Part shown: positions 1 to 8,223 of the stretch, piece after piece
Layout of the letters: each line of letters opens with the position of its first letter
Position numbering within the stretch: position 1 is the first letter of the stretch
Program-made: the position numbers and the translations under genes
The notes under the pieces: model-generated
What the model was told of the DNA's origin: nothing
The model's input: the letters and a program-made list of their open reading frames with translations, nothing else
Databases searched by the model: none
Source of the DNA: Trueperaceae bacterium
Lineage (GTDB): Bacteria > Deinococcota > Deinococci > Deinococcales > Trueperaceae
Assembly (NCBI GenBank): GCA_007695125.1
Contig: REEJ01000185.1
Location: 1 to 58,837, forward strand
Reading direction: 5' to 3'
DNA length: 58,837 nt

Positions 1-1
1 G

Positions 2-85
2 GAACCCGACGACGCCGACGGCGTGTCGGCGCTCCCGGCCGCCGTGCCGCCGACGGCGCCGCCGACGAGCAGGACGACCCGCTGA
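2..85 (+). CDS. C-terminal tail of TRAP small permease (DctQ), partial
   Basis: A frame open from the window edge ends in TGA at 83-85, and its last base is the first base of the dctM ATG (TGATG overlap). The 27 visible residues are rich in Ala, Pro, Asp and Thr, like a low-complexity cytoplasmic tail. TRAP operons usually read small permease then large permease with such coupling, so this is probably the end of dctQ. No diagnostic domain is visible, so the call rests on position alone. Confidence 0.4.
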   Translation, partial: EPDDADGVSALPAAVPPTAPPTSRTTR

Positions 86-1458
86 TGCTCGGCATGGCGA
101 TGTTCGGCGCCGCCATCGGCCTCCTGCTGCTCGGCTTCCCCGTCGCGTTCAGCCTCGGCGGTGTGGCGTTCCTGTTCACGCTGCTCGGCTCCGACCTGCT
201 GCCGTCCATGCTCGGCATCCCCCTGCCGTGGGATCCCGAGTTCCGCGTCGCGCGCCTGAACATCCTGCCGCAACGGATCTTCGGCACCATCATGGACAAC
301 TTCACGCTGGTGGCCGTGCCGTTCTTCGTGTTCATGGGGGTGATGCTGGAGAAGAGCGGTCTCGCCGAGGAACTCCTCGAGACCATGGGGATGCTCTTCG
401 GGCGGCTCCGCGGCGGCCTGGCGATCTCGGTGGTCGCCGTCGGGGCCTTGTTAGCGGCCTCGACCGGCGTCGTCGGCGCCTCCGTCGTCACCATGGGGGT
501 GCTGGCGCTGCCCGTGATGCTGAAGTACAAGTACGCCAAACCGCTCGCCACGGGCGTGATCGCCTCGTCGGGAACGTTGGGCCAGATCATCCCGCCGTCG
601 ATCGTCCTGGTGATCCTGGGTGACCAGATCGGCGTCTCGGTGGGAGACCTCTTCCTCGGCGCGCTGCTGCCGGGCCTGCTGCTCGCGGGGGCGTTCATGC
701 TGTGGGTGATCTTCAAGGCGTTGACGCGGCCGCTCGAGGCGCCGGCACTGCCGCCCGAGGCACGCACGCTCCACGGCTGGCGCCTGCTCGCCCAGGTGGC
801 GAAGAACCTCGTGCCCCCGCTGGTGCTGATCTTCCTGGTGCTGGGTACCATCTTCTTCGGCATCGCCACGCCGACCGAGGCCGGCGCGATGGGGGCCGTC
901 GGCGCAATGGCGCTGGCGCTCATCAACCGTCGCCTGACGCTGCGGAACCTCACGGCCACCATGGACCAGACCGTGCGCCTGACCTCGATGGTGTTCATCA
1001 TCCTGGTCGGAGCTACCGCGTTCGGGATGGTCTTCACGGCGCTGCACGGCGAGCGCGTGGTGCAGGGCTTCCTGACGGGTCTCCCCGGCGGTGCCAGCGG
1101 CTTCGTGGTGGTAGCGATGCTGGTGATCTTCTTCCTCGGCTTCTTCATCGACTTCATCGAGATCACCTTCATCGTCGTGCCGCTGCTCGCGCCGATCGCG
1201 CTGCTGTTCTTCGGTCCGGAGTTGATGGTGTGGTTCGGCGTGCTGATCGCCATGAACCTGCAGGCCTCGTTCCTGACGCCACCCTTCGGGTTCGCGCTGT
1301 TCTACCTCAAGGGTGTCAGCCCACCGTCGATCAAGACCCATCACATCTACCGCGGCGTGGCGCCGTTCATCGCCATCCAGTTGCTGATGGTGCTGGTGAT
1401 CGCGCTCTTCCCACGGCTCGTCACCTGGCTGCCGGAACTCGCGCGCGCCGCGCGCTGA
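85..1458 (+). CDS. dctM: TRAP transporter large permease DctM
   Basis: A 457-residue, almost entirely hydrophobic protein with about a dozen membrane segments, matching the size and composition of the DctM/SiaM large membrane subunit of tripartite ATP-independent periplasmic transporters. These use an ion gradient to import carboxylates delivered by a periplasmic binding protein. Family-typical stretches include the N-terminal LLLGFPVAFSLGG region, the PFFVFMGVMLEKSGLAEELL segment near residue 80, and STGVVGASVVTMGVLALPVM near residue 125. The start ATG overlaps the upstream stop, which implies translational coupling to dctQ. The partner binding protein lies just downstream on the opposite strand, an unusual convergent arrangement for one transporter. 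Confidence 0.93.
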   Translation: MLGMAMFGAAIGLLLLGFPVAFSLGGVAFLFTLLGSDLLPSMLGIPLPWDPEFRVARLNILPQRIFGTIMDNFTLVAVPFFVFMGVMLEKSGLAEELLETMGMLFGRLRGGLAISVVAVGALLAASTGVVGASVVTMGVLALPVMLKYKYAKPLATGVIASSGTLGQIIPPSIVLVILGDQIGVSVGDLFLGALLPGLLLAGAFMLWVIFKALTRPLEAPALPPEARTLHGWRLLAQVAKNLVPPLVLIFLVLGTIFFGIATPTEAGAMGAVGAMALALINRRLTLRNLTATMDQTVRLTSMVFIILVGATAFGMVFTALHGERVVQGFLTGLPGGASGFVVVAMLVIFFLGFFIDFIEITFIVVPLLAPIALLFFGPELMVWFGVLIAMNLQASFLTPPFGFALFYLKGVSPPSIKTHHIYRGVAPFIAIQLLMVLVIALFPRLVTWLPELARAAR

Positions 1459-1513
1459 GCAGCCGGCGCCGCGAGCGTCCCGCGGCTGCGCGCGACACGT
1501 TCGTCCACGTCGA

Positions 1514-1538
1514 CGCCCCCGGCCGATGGCCGGGGGCG
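1514..1538. terminator. Bidirectional terminator between dctM and dctP
   Basis: A perfect 11-bp G/C stem (1514-1524 with 1528-1538) around a 3-nt loop, followed by TT, lies between the convergent ends of dctM and the binding-protein gene. Confidence 0.75.
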
Positions 1539-1588
1539 TTCGCGTCGTACGCGGTGCGCACTGCGCACGCTACCGTGGTGGCCGAGCG

Positions 1589-2674
1589 TCAGCCGCGGTC
1601 GCCGTGGACGTAATCGAGGATCGGGTACTCGCTGTACGCGCCCCAGCCCCGCACCGTCGCCGCGAAGGCTTCGTAGTCGTCGTGGACGCGGGTGTAGAAG
1701 GGGTTGGCGGTCCGATGGACCTCGTGCAGTTCGTTCATGGCCGCCTCGAAGTGCTGCATCACCACGAGCGGGAAGGTGCGGACCTGGGTGCCGCCGGCGA
1801 TCAGGCGCTCGAGCGCGGCGCCGTTGCGAGCCTCGTACTTCGACAGCATGTCGACGTTGGCCGCCTTGGCCGCGACCTCGATGGCCTGCTGGACGTCGTT
1901 CGGGAGCCCTTCGAAGCTCGCGAGGTTGACGTAGAGCCCCAGCGCCGGGCCCGGCTCCTGCCAGGCGGGGCCGTAGTAGTAGCGCGCCGCGCGGTGCAGG
2001 CCGAGGATCTCGTCGTCGTACGGCCCCACCCATTCGGCGGCGTCGACCGTGCCGCGCTCGAGCGCCAGGAAGAGCTCACCTGCCGGGATGTTCTGGGCGT
2101 TCCCGCCGGCGCGGCTGAACACCTGACCGCCGAGCGCCGGGATGCGCATGGTCAAGCCGATGATGTCGTCGGGCGTGTTGATCTCGCGGTTGAACCAGCC
2201 GCCCATCTGCACCCCGGTGTTGCCGGCGGGGAAGGCGATGAGCCCGTCGCGGGCGTTGAGCTCGTTCCACAACGCCACGCCGTTGCCGTCGTAGAACCAG
2301 GCGTTGGTCTGCTGGGCGTTGAGCCCGAACGGCACCGAGGTGAAGAAGCCGTGCGTCTGGTCCTTGCCGACGTAGTAGTACGAGGCCGTGTGGCCGAAGT
2401 CGAACGCCCCGGACGACACGGCGTCGTAGACCTCGAGCGCCCCGACCTGGGCCCCAGCCGGATAGACCTCGATGCTGACGTCGCCGTCGGTGACCGACTC
2501 GATCATCCCGGCCGCCAACGTGGCCGTGCCGTAGAGCGTGTCGAGCGAGGTCGGCCACGACGTGACCATCTCGAAGCGGAAACGCCCCGCCTGCGCCTTC
2601 GCGAACATGAGCGGCGACAGCGCTGCGCTAGCGGCCACCACGCCTGCCTTCTTGAGGAACTCGCGACGCTTCAT
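1589..2674 (-). CDS. dctP: TRAP transporter substrate-binding protein, Tat-exported (DctP/TakP type)
   Basis: A 361-residue periplasmic solute receptor of the DctP family; it captures the substrate and hands it to DctQM. The N-terminus MKRREFLKKAG followed by an Ala-rich hydrophobic stretch is a twin-arginine signal peptide. The mature part has the TRAP order: FEMVTSWPTSLDTLYGTA, then GAFDFGHTASYYYVGKD, then GLTMRIPALGGQVFSRAGG near residue 180. That resembles the TakP/alpha-keto-acid branch, but the ligand cannot be told from sequence. The ATG at 2674 was preferred over an in-frame start 15 nt upstream because GGAGG sits 7 nt before it and the Tat motif begins there. It is transcribed toward dctM. 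Confidence 0.9.
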   Translation of the reverse strand: MKRREFLKKAGVVAASAALSPLMFAKAQAGRFRFEMVTSWPTSLDTLYGTATLAAGMIESVTDGDVSIEVYPAGAQVGALEVYDAVSSGAFDFGHTASYYYVGKDQTHGFFTSVPFGLNAQQTNAWFYDGNGVALWNELNARDGLIAFPAGNTGVQMGGWFNREINTPDDIIGLTMRIPALGGQVFSRAGGNAQNIPAGELFLALERGTVDAAEWVGPYDDEILGLHRAARYYYGPAWQEPGPALGLYVNLASFEGLPNDVQQAIEVAAKAANVDMLSKYEARNGAALERLIAGGTQVRTFPLVVMQHFEAAMNELHEVHRTANPFYTRVHDDYEAFAATVRGWGAYSEYPILDYVHGDRG

Positions 2675-2718
2675 CCCAAGCCTCCACACGCTGGTTTTGT
2701 GGTCCGGAAACCGCCTTC

Positions 2719-2727
2719 ACCTTAGCA
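2719..2727 (-). promoter_or_regulatory. Extended -10 promoter for dctP
   Basis: On the minus strand the sequence reads TGCTAAGGT, an extended -10 (TGN + TANNNT), about 45 nt upstream of the dctP ATG. No good -35 hexamer was found. The 2675-3022 gap otherwise holds only this and the candidate phnD promoter. Confidence 0.45.
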
Positions 2728-2923
2728 CCGACCGCGAGGCCCGGATGCGTGCCGCGGATCGCGGTTGGGCCACGTGCGCCGCGCGCCTCCGGCGCCGCTC
2801 CGAGCGCCGCGCTCGGTGCCGCCGAGAGGTCCCGACGCAAGGCACGACGGCGCGTCCAGGACGAGCCGAACTGGTGCGTGAAGAGCCCCTCAAGCGGCGG
2901 TCATGAAGCCCTGACGTACACCG

Positions 2924-2932
2924 TGATACCGT
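2924..2932 (+). promoter_or_regulatory. Candidate extended -10 promoter for phnD
   Basis: TGATACCGT (TGN + TACCGT) lies about 90 nt before phnD. The intervening leader contains a GGGAGCTCCC-centred hairpin and ends in the strong ribosome site AGGAGGAGA. No clear -35 or Pho box was seen. Confidence 0.35.
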
Positions 2933-3022
2933 GACCGTGCCCGGCGGGGGGAGCTCCCGCCACGCATCGGCTCGGCGGTTCGGGCGAGACGCCCAGGGGC
3001 GCCCAGCCTCAGGAGGAGACCC

Positions 3023-3901
3023 ATGAAGCGACTGTTCGTCACGCTCGGCGCCGCGCTGCTGATCGCAGGTCTGTTCGGTACCAGTCAGGCCCAGGGCGAT
3101 GTCCCAGACCGCCTGGTCCTCGGCATGGTGCCCAGCCGCGAGGCCGACGTGATCGTCGACAGCCTCGGCCCGATCGCCGACCTGCTCTCGCAGGCCCTGC
3201 TGATCCCGGTCGACACCTTCGTGTCCACCAACTTCGTCGGCCTGGTCGAGGCCGTCGGCACCGGTCGCGTCGACATCGGCCTCTTCGGGCCGGCCGCGCT
3301 CGTGCAGGCGATGGACGTGCACGGCGCCGAGGTCATCCTGGCGTCGGTGCGCCGCGGCAGCACCACGTACCGCGCGCAGTTCAACGTGCGTTGCGACAGC
3401 GGCATCACCGAGTTCGAGCAGCTCCGCGGCGGCACGATCGCGTTCGTGGACCCCGGCTCGGCGTCGGGCTACCAGTTCCCCTTCGTCACGCTGTCCCAGA
3501 CGCACGGCATCAACCCCGACACCGAGATGACCGCGATCTTCGCGGGCTCGCACGACGCCGCGGCGCTCGCCGTGTACCTCGGTGACGTCGACGTCGCGGT
3601 CACCTTCGGCGGCTCACCCGGCTCCGACGGCCGCGAGACCATCGAGGCCGACTTCCCGGACGTCAAGGACGTCGTGTGCATCCTCGGCTTCAGCGACAAC
3701 ATCCCGAACGACGGCACCGTCGTCCGCAGCGGCCTCGACCCGGAGCTCGTCGAGCAGATCACGCAGGCGATGATCGACCTCGCCTCGACGGAAGAGGGCC
3801 AGGTCCTGACCCAGGCGCTCTTCAACGTCACCGAGTTCGCTCGCATCGACGCCTCGGCGTACGACATCGTGCGCGACGTCTCGGCGACCTTCGCGCGCTG
3901 A
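3023..3901 (+). CDS. phnD: Phosphonate/phosphite ABC transporter substrate-binding protein PhnD
   Basis: A 292-residue periplasmic receptor for the Phn importer. It starts with a Sec signal peptide (MKRLFVTLGAALLIAGLFGT, cut near SQAQG). The mature chain has the PhnD family layout: LVLGMVPSREADVI, VEAVGTGRVDIGLFGPAA near residue 85, LRGGTIAFVDPGSASGYQFP near residue 140, and AVYLGDVDVAVTFGG near residue 187. An AGGAGGAGA ribosome site precedes the ATG. phnC and two phnE permeases follow on the same strand, so the set is a complete importer for phosphonate, phosphite or a similar oxyanion. No C-P lyase genes are nearby, so a catabolic use is not shown here. Confidence 0.92.
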   Translation: MKRLFVTLGAALLIAGLFGTSQAQGDVPDRLVLGMVPSREADVIVDSLGPIADLLSQALLIPVDTFVSTNFVGLVEAVGTGRVDIGLFGPAALVQAMDVHGAEVILASVRRGSTTYRAQFNVRCDSGITEFEQLRGGTIAFVDPGSASGYQFPFVTLSQTHGINPDTEMTAIFAGSHDAAALAVYLGDVDVAVTFGGSPGSDGRETIEADFPDVKDVVCILGFSDNIPNDGTVVRSGLDPELVEQITQAMIDLASTEEGQVLTQALFNVTEFARIDASAYDIVRDVSATFAR

Positions 3902-3921
3902 GCGCGTAGCGCGTAGCGCGT
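3901..3921 (+). repeat. Three tandem copies of AGCGCGT after phnD
   Basis: The 7-bp unit AGCGCGT is repeated three times without error, starting at the last base of the phnD stop codon. No function is evident; it may be a slippage-prone spacer. Confidence 0.8.
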
Positions 3922-3948
3922 CACAGACACGCGTTCCTTGCAACGTCG

Positions 3949-3982
3949 CCTCCCCGCTGGCCCTGTGCCGGCGGGGAGGTTT
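3949..3982 (+). terminator. Intra-operon hairpin between phnD and phnC
   Basis: A perfect 9-bp stem (3949-3957 with 3971-3979) is followed by TTTC just before the phnC start. Such a hairpin after a binding-protein gene often keeps downstream permease/ATPase expression lower by partial termination or 3'-end protection. Confidence 0.6.
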
Positions 3983-3997
3983 CGTGTAGACTCGGAC

Positions 3998-4774
3998 GTG
4001 TCCCACATCACCTTCGCGAACGTCGAGGTCACGTATCCGGGCGGCCTGAAGGCCCTCAAGGGCGTCGACCTCGAGATCCCGCAGGGTCAGTTCGTCGTCA
4101 TCGTCGGGCTCTCGGGCGCGGGGAAGTCGACGCTGATCCGCACGGTCAACAGCCTCGTGGTGCCGAGCGCGGGCGACGTCCGCATCGGGGACCGCTCGGT
4201 CACCCGCGCGCGCGGTGGCGAGTTGCGGCGGCTCCGCTCCGACATCGGGATGATCTTCCAGACCTTCAACCTCGTGAAGCGCTCGTCGGTGCTCCGCAAC
4301 GTGCTCGCCGGTCGCCTCGGCGCCGTGCAACCGCTGCGCGGCGTGCTCGGGTTGTTCCCGAAGGCCGACGTGGCGTTCGCGCACGAGTGCCTCCGGCGCG
4401 TCGGCATCCCCGAGAAGGCCTTCGCGCGCGCCGACGCCCTCTCGGGGGGGCAGCAACAACGCGTCGGGATCGCCCGTGCGCTCGCGCAGCGACCGTCGGT
4501 GATGCTCGCCGACGAGCCCGTCGCCAGCCTCGACCCACCGACGTCGCACGCCGTCATGCGCGACCTGAAGCGCATCGCGCGCGAGGACGGCATCACCACG
4601 ATCGTCAACCTGCACTTCATCGACATGGCGCGTGAGTACGCCGACCGCATCGTCGGGATGCGCGACGGCCTGATCGTCTTCGACGGCACGGCAGACGACG
4701 CCACCGACCAGGTGTTCGAAGACATCTACGGTCGACCGATCGACGAGGACCGGGACATCCGTGGCCGTACCTGA
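3998..4774 (+). CDS. phnC: Phosphonate ABC transporter ATP-binding protein PhnC
   Basis: A 258-residue ABC ATPase that energises the Phn importer at the inner membrane face. Visible motifs are Walker A GLSGAGKST, signature LSGGQQQRVGIARAL and Walker B VMLADEPVASLDP, followed by the H-loop in TTIVNLHFIDMA. The PhnC-typical Q-loop context IGMIFQTFNLVKRSSVLRNV is present. The GTG at 3998 (MSHITFANVEVTYPGG) was chosen because it gives the usual family N-terminus; the frame is open further upstream but runs through the hairpin at 3949. The end overlaps phnE by 14 nt. Confidence 0.92.
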   Translation: MSHITFANVEVTYPGGLKALKGVDLEIPQGQFVVIVGLSGAGKSTLIRTVNSLVVPSAGDVRIGDRSVTRARGGELRRLRSDIGMIFQTFNLVKRSSVLRNVLAGRLGAVQPLRGVLGLFPKADVAFAHECLRRVGIPEKAFARADALSGGQQQRVGIARALAQRPSVMLADEPVASLDPPTSHAVMRDLKRIAREDGITTIVNLHFIDMAREYADRIVGMRDGLIVFDGTADDATDQVFEDIYGRPIDEDRDIRGRT

Positions 4775-5567
4775 CCGCGGCGTGGTGCAGGGGCCACCGG
4801 CTCGGCCGGTCACGGCGACGCGCTTCCTGAACTGGGGCACGTGGGGTGCGATCGCGGTGCTGTTCGCCGTCTCCGTGCAGCAGACCGGCTTCAACCTCGA
4901 GGTCGTCGGCCAGGGGATGGGCGACTTCCTCCGCTTCTTCGGTCGCCTGGCGCCGGACTGGCGCGCCCTCCCGCAGATCTGGGGCCCGTTGGTCGAGACG
5001 CTGCAGATCGCGTGGCTGGGGACCGTGTTCGGCACGATCCTGGGCCTGCCGCTGATCTTCCTGGCGTCGTTCAACACCACGATCAACCCGCCGGTGATGT
5101 TCGTGGCGCGCTCCATCCTCACCGTCATGCGCAGCATCCCCGACCTGCTCTACGCGGCCATCCTGGCGCCGATCCTCATGATCGGGCCGCTGCCGGGCGT
5201 CGCGGCGTTGACGCTGTTCACGATGGCGGTGCTGGCCAAGCTGGCCTCCGAGGCCGTCGAGTCGATCGATCCCGGACCGCTCGAGGCGCTGCGAGCGGCC
5301 GGAGCGGGGCGCAACCGCATGATCGTGTTCGCCGTCCTGCCGCAGATCGGCGCAACGCTCACCTCGTTCATCCTCTACGTGTTCGAGATCAACGTGCGCG
5401 CCTCGGTGATCATCGGCCTCGTCGGCGCCGGTGGCATCGGCAACCTGATCAACCGCTACCTGAGCTTCTTCGACTACTCCGGGTTGGGAACACTGCTGAT
5501 CGTCGTCTTCGGCGTGGTCCTCGCGATCGACCAACTCTCGGTATGGCTCCGCTCGAGGTTGATCTGA
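4761..5567 (+). CDS. phnE: Phosphonate ABC transporter permease PhnE (first copy)
   Basis: A 268-residue inner-membrane permease with about six helices. The cytoplasmic coupling region EAVESIDPGPLEALRAAGAG (residue ~170) and the C-terminal FEINVRASVIIGLVGAGGIG block are characteristic of PhnE. The GTG start lies inside the end of phnC and the stop shares a base with the next ATG (TGATG), so phnC and both permeases are probably translated in a coupled way. It likely forms a heterodimer with the second PhnE. Confidence 0.92.
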   Translation: MAVPDRGVVQGPPARPVTATRFLNWGTWGAIAVLFAVSVQQTGFNLEVVGQGMGDFLRFFGRLAPDWRALPQIWGPLVETLQIAWLGTVFGTILGLPLIFLASFNTTINPPVMFVARSILTVMRSIPDLLYAAILAPILMIGPLPGVAALTLFTMAVLAKLASEAVESIDPGPLEALRAAGAGRNRMIVFAVLPQIGATLTSFILYVFEINVRASVIIGLVGAGGIGNLINRYLSFFDYSGLGTLLIVVFGVVLAIDQLSVWLRSRLI

Positions 5568-6385
5568 TGTCGATCAAGCGACCAGCCGACACCATCCCAG
5601 CCACCCCACCGAGCGTGCGTCGTGGCAACGTCTTCATCGGCGGCGCCGCCCTGCTGGTGCTGGCGCTCACCATCTTCTTCCTCGTCACGCTCGATCCGTT
5701 GCCCACCTGGGCCCGCCTGCAGAGCGGCTTCGAACGGAGCGGCCTGCCGCTGTTGCGCGGCTTCGTCAACCCGAACTGGGACGTCTTCCCGCTCGCGCGC
5801 AACGCCATGATCGAGACCGTGTTCATGGCCGTGATCGGCACCACCATCGGCGCCGTGCTCGCCTTCCCGATGGCTTTCCTGGCAGCCAACAACCTGCTCG
5901 GGAGCCGGCTCTTGGCCTTCCCGGGCAAGACCTTCCTGGTCGGCATCCGAACCTTCCCGGAGATCCTGTTCGCGATCATCCTGGTCGCGGCCACCGGGCC
6001 CGGGCCGATCGCCGGGATCCTGGCGATGGGGATCAACTCGGTCGGCTTCCTCGGCAAGGTGTTCTCGGACGTCGTGGAGGGGATCGACGCCGGACCGTCC
6101 GAGGCGATCCGGGCCGCTGGCGGCAACGGGTTGCACGTGTTCTTCTACTCGGTGGTGCCCCAGGTGTTGCCGGAGTTCGCGTCGTACGTGCTCTACCGCT
6201 TCGAGATCAACCTGCGCGCCGCGTCCGTCCTGGGCCTGGTGGGCGCGGGCGGGATCGGCGCCGTGCTGATCCAACGCCTGCAGTTCCGCCGCTGGACCGA
6301 GATCTCGATGATCATGATCGTCATCGTGGTCGTGATCATCGTCGTCGACACGCTCAGCTCGCGCGTGCGGCGCCGCCTCGTCTGA
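5567..6385 (+). CDS. phnE: Phosphonate ABC transporter permease PhnE (second copy)
   Basis: A 272-residue PhnE paralogue sharing the same motif order as the first copy: VVEGIDAGPSEAIRAAGGNG and YRFEINLRAASVLGLVGAGG, with six predicted helices. Its N-terminus is about 15 residues longer than that of the first copy and polar. Paired PhnE genes in phnDCEE operons are well known; each supplies half of the membrane channel. The start ATG overlaps the preceding TGA by one base. It is the last transporter gene before a 44-nt gap to a putative outer-membrane protein on the same strand. Confidence 0.92.
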   Translation: MSIKRPADTIPATPPSVRRGNVFIGGAALLVLALTIFFLVTLDPLPTWARLQSGFERSGLPLLRGFVNPNWDVFPLARNAMIETVFMAVIGTTIGAVLAFPMAFLAANNLLGSRLLAFPGKTFLVGIRTFPEILFAIILVAATGPGPIAGILAMGINSVGFLGKVFSDVVEGIDAGPSEAIRAAGGNGLHVFFYSVVPQVLPEFASYVLYRFEINLRAASVLGLVGAGGIGAVLIQRLQFRRWTEISMIMIVIVVVIIVVDTLSSRVRRRLV

Positions 6386-6429
6386 GGACCCCCGAGTCGC
6401 GCCACCGCGACACGCCGAAAGGAGCCCCC

Positions 6430-6900
6430 GTGCTTCGCACCCGCATGCTCGCCTTCGCCCTCGTCGGCCTCCTGTTCGCCGGCAACGCCGCCGCCCAGGA
6501 CTGGTTCGGCGTCCGGTCCGGGTACCCGCTCGGCGTCACCCTGCACTACGGCGTCGGCAACGCCCTGGGCAACGGCGCCGACCTGCGCATCTCGGGCAGA
6601 CTCGTCGCCAGCTCCGGCGGTGTTCGCTTCGGCCTCGCTGCCGACGCGCTCCTGAACGTCTTCGTGGACGGCCCCATCGACGCCTACGTAGGCGCCGGTC
6701 CGTCGATCGAGTTCGGTCCCGGGCGGGCCGACCTCGGCGTGCAGGGCCTGGTGGGCGGCCAGTTCCGCTTCGCGCAGGTCGGGTTGCCGCAGCTCGGCGT
6801 GTTCGCCGAGGGGAGCGTCGGCGCGTCGCTGAGCCTGTCGGGCGGCAGCGCCCGCATCCCCACCTTCGGCGCGGCGCTCGGCTTCAACTGGTTCTTCTGA
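6430..6900 (+). CDS. Small putative outer-membrane beta-barrel protein
   Basis: A 156-residue protein with a clear Sec signal peptide (MLRTRMLAFALVGLLFAGNAAAQ). The rest is rich in Gly, Val, Ala and Phe with alternating hydrophobic residues and no long hydrophobic helix, as in small 8-strand barrels. The final residue is Phe in an aromatic ending (FNWFF), the C-terminal signature recognised by BAM-type insertion machinery. GTG start with AAAGGAGC 6 nt upstream. It may be cotranscribed with phnE as an outer-membrane channel for the same substrate, but that is only inferred from position. Its last 17 nt overlap the end of the convergent esterase gene. Confidence 0.7.
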   Translation: MLRTRMLAFALVGLLFAGNAAAQDWFGVRSGYPLGVTLHYGVGNALGNGADLRISGRLVASSGGVRFGLAADALLNVFVDGPIDAYVGAGPSIEFGPGRADLGVQGLVGGQFRFAQVGLPQLGVFAEGSVGASLSLSGGSARIPTFGAALGFNWFF

Positions 6901-7588
6901 CCTCGCGCGCCCCGTCGGCGCCGCCGTGCCCACGGCGCTGCTCGAGCGCCCAGGTCCACAGCTCGGGCGTCGCATAGGCCTGCTTCCAGGAGTCGTGCCC
7001 GACGCCGGGATAGAGCGTGAGGCGCGCATCGGCACCGGCGGCTCGCAGCGCGGCGATCTGCACGCGTGAGGCGTCGGCCTCGACGACGTCGTCGTCTTCG
7101 CCGTGGAACGCCCACACCGGCACGCGCCGCAGCGCATCGACGGGGGGCTCGCCGATGAACCAGGTGCGCTGACCGCACACGGGCGCGAGCGCCGCGAAGC
7201 GCTCCGGCGCGGTAGCGGCCAGCTGCCAACTGCCCGTTCCCCCCATGCTCATGCCGGTGAGGACCACCCGCTCAGGGTCGACGTCGCCCTCGGCCAGCAC
7301 GTGGTCGAGCAGGCCCAACAGCGCGCTCACGTGCTGCGTCCAGATCGTGTCGGCCGGGCACTGCGGGGCGACCACGCGAGCGGGCAGTTCGAGGCCGTTG
7401 GCGAGATCGAACGGCAGGCCGCAGGTGGCGACCTGCGCCACGTCGGCGCCGCGCTCACCGGCGCCATGCAAGAAGAGCACCAGCGGCCACCCGTCCGGGT
7501 CCGGCCTCCCTCGGGGCGTGAACGACAGGTAGTCGAGGCGTACGGGTACGACGACGTCGGCGGCGAAGGTGCGGGTCGTGGGATCCAT
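6884..7588 (-). CDS. Alpha/beta-hydrolase of the predicted peptidase/esterase (COG4099-like) family
   Basis: A 234-residue alpha/beta hydrolase with no signal peptide, so probably cytoplasmic. The oxyanion-hole region [12 protein letters not shown] (residue ~37), nucleophile elbow GMSMGG with Ser114, a likely acid in [13 protein letters not shown] and the His of [11 protein letters not shown] form a complete catalytic set. The QCPADTIWT segment is typical of the feruloyl-esterase/predicted-peptidase group. The substrate is unknown. The start was placed at ATG 7588 because a minus-strand TAGCCT -10 box lies 5 nt upstream; a longer frame would run into dcd. It is divergent from dcd with a 22-bp gap. 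Confidence 0.82.
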   Translation of the reverse strand: MDPTTRTFAADVVVPVRLDYLSFTPRGRPDPDGWPLVLFLHGAGERGADVAQVATCGLPFDLANGLELPARVVAPQCPADTIWTQHVSALLGLLDHVLAEGDVDPERVVLTGMSMGGTGSWQLAATAPERFAALAPVCGQRTWFIGEPPVDALRRVPVWAFHGEDDDVVEADASRVQIAALRAAGADARLTLYPGVGHDSWKQAYATPELWTWALEQRRGHGGADGAREVRRTS

Positions 7589-7593
7589 GGGCC

Positions 7594-7603
7594 AGGCTAC
7601 ACT
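7594..7603. promoter_or_regulatory. Overlapping back-to-back leaderless promoters for esterase and dcd
   Basis: The sequence AGGCTACACT gives TAGCCT on the minus strand (7599-7594, 5 nt before the esterase ATG) and TACACT on the plus strand (7598-7603, 7 nt before the dcd ATG). The two -10 boxes share the central TA. Neither gene has a Shine-Dalgarno, so both transcripts would begin at or next to their start codons. Confidence 0.65.
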
Positions 7604-7610
7604 CGCCAGC

Positions 7611-8159
7611 ATGAGCATCAGACCAGACTGGTGGATTCGTGCTCGTGCCCAGGAAGGCATGATCGAGCCCTTCGTCGACCGCCTCGAGCGCGACGGCGTG
7701 ATCAGCTACGGCCTCTCGAGCTTCGGGTACGACCTTCGCGCCGCACCGGAGTGGCGCATCTTCGTGAACGCTTTTCATACTGTTGTTGACCCGAAGCATT
7801 TTGATGAGCGGAGTATGGTTGCAGCAAATGGAGACAGCTGCATCATCCCGCCGAATTCATTCGCCCTGACGCGTTCTGTCGAGTATCTGCGCATCCCAGA
7901 CGATACGATGGTAATTGCATTAGGAAAAAGTTCATACGCAAGATGTGGTTTGGTTGCAAATGTAACGCCCTTGGAACCGGGCTGGGAAGGCCACGTCACC
8001 CTCGAGCTCTCCAACACCACGCCGCTGCCCGCCAAGGTCTACGCCAACGAGGGGATCGTGCAGCTGCTGTTCTTCCAAGGCGACCGGCCCGAGGTCACGT
8101 ACCGCGACCGCAAGGGCAAGTACCAGGGCCAACGCGGGGTGACCCTGCCGAAGCTCTGA
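7611..8159 (+). CDS. dcd: dCTP deaminase
   Basis: A 182-residue deoxycytidine triphosphate deaminase, converting dCTP to dUTP for thymidylate synthesis. Family landmarks are MSIRPDWWI at the start, [13 protein letters not shown] (residue ~37), [16 protein letters not shown] (residue ~77), the substrate loop GKSSYARCG (105-113), [11 protein letters not shown], the catalytic Glu132 in [15 protein letters not shown], and [14 protein letters not shown] at the end. Start at ATG 7611 is supported by TACACT 7 nt upstream. Codons 54-125 have a quite different base composition from the rest of the gene (see the separate entry), yet the frame is intact and every motif is kept. Confidence 0.95.
   Translation: MSIRPDWWIRARAQEGMIEPFVDRLERDGVISYGLSSFGYDLRAAPEWRIFVNAFHTVVDPKHFDERSMVAANGDSCIIPPNSFALTRSVEYLRIPDDTMVIALGKSSYARCGLVANVTPLEPGWEGHVTLELSNTTPLPAKVYANEGIVQLLFFQGDRPEVTYRDRKGKYQGQRGVTLPKL
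7770..7980 (+). other. Low-GC tract inside dcd (mosaic segment)
   Basis: From about 7770 to 7980 the GC content drops to roughly 48% by hand count (101 of 210 bases from 7771) and about 46% at third positions (33 of 72 codons). Adjoining sequence is close to 70% overall and far richer at third positions. Codons rare elsewhere in the window appear here (TTA, AGA, AAA, GTA, TTT). Both edges are abrupt and in frame. Confidence 0.85.
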
Positions 8160-8223
8160 CGCCCGGCGCCGCAGCGCGGCCAGCCGCCACGGCGAGCCGT
8201 CGACACCAGCCCGTCGAGGCGGC

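Noticed and set aside
2717-3553. A minus-strand open frame of 278 codons covering the phnD start region
   Set aside because: It overlaps phnD on the opposite strand and reads Arg/Asp/His-rich sequence; phnD has full family motifs and a ribosome site.
3949-3997. A 20-codon N-terminal extension of PhnC from TTG 3938
   Set aside because: It would run through a perfect 9-bp hairpin and adds residues foreign to the family; GTG 3998 fits the family start.
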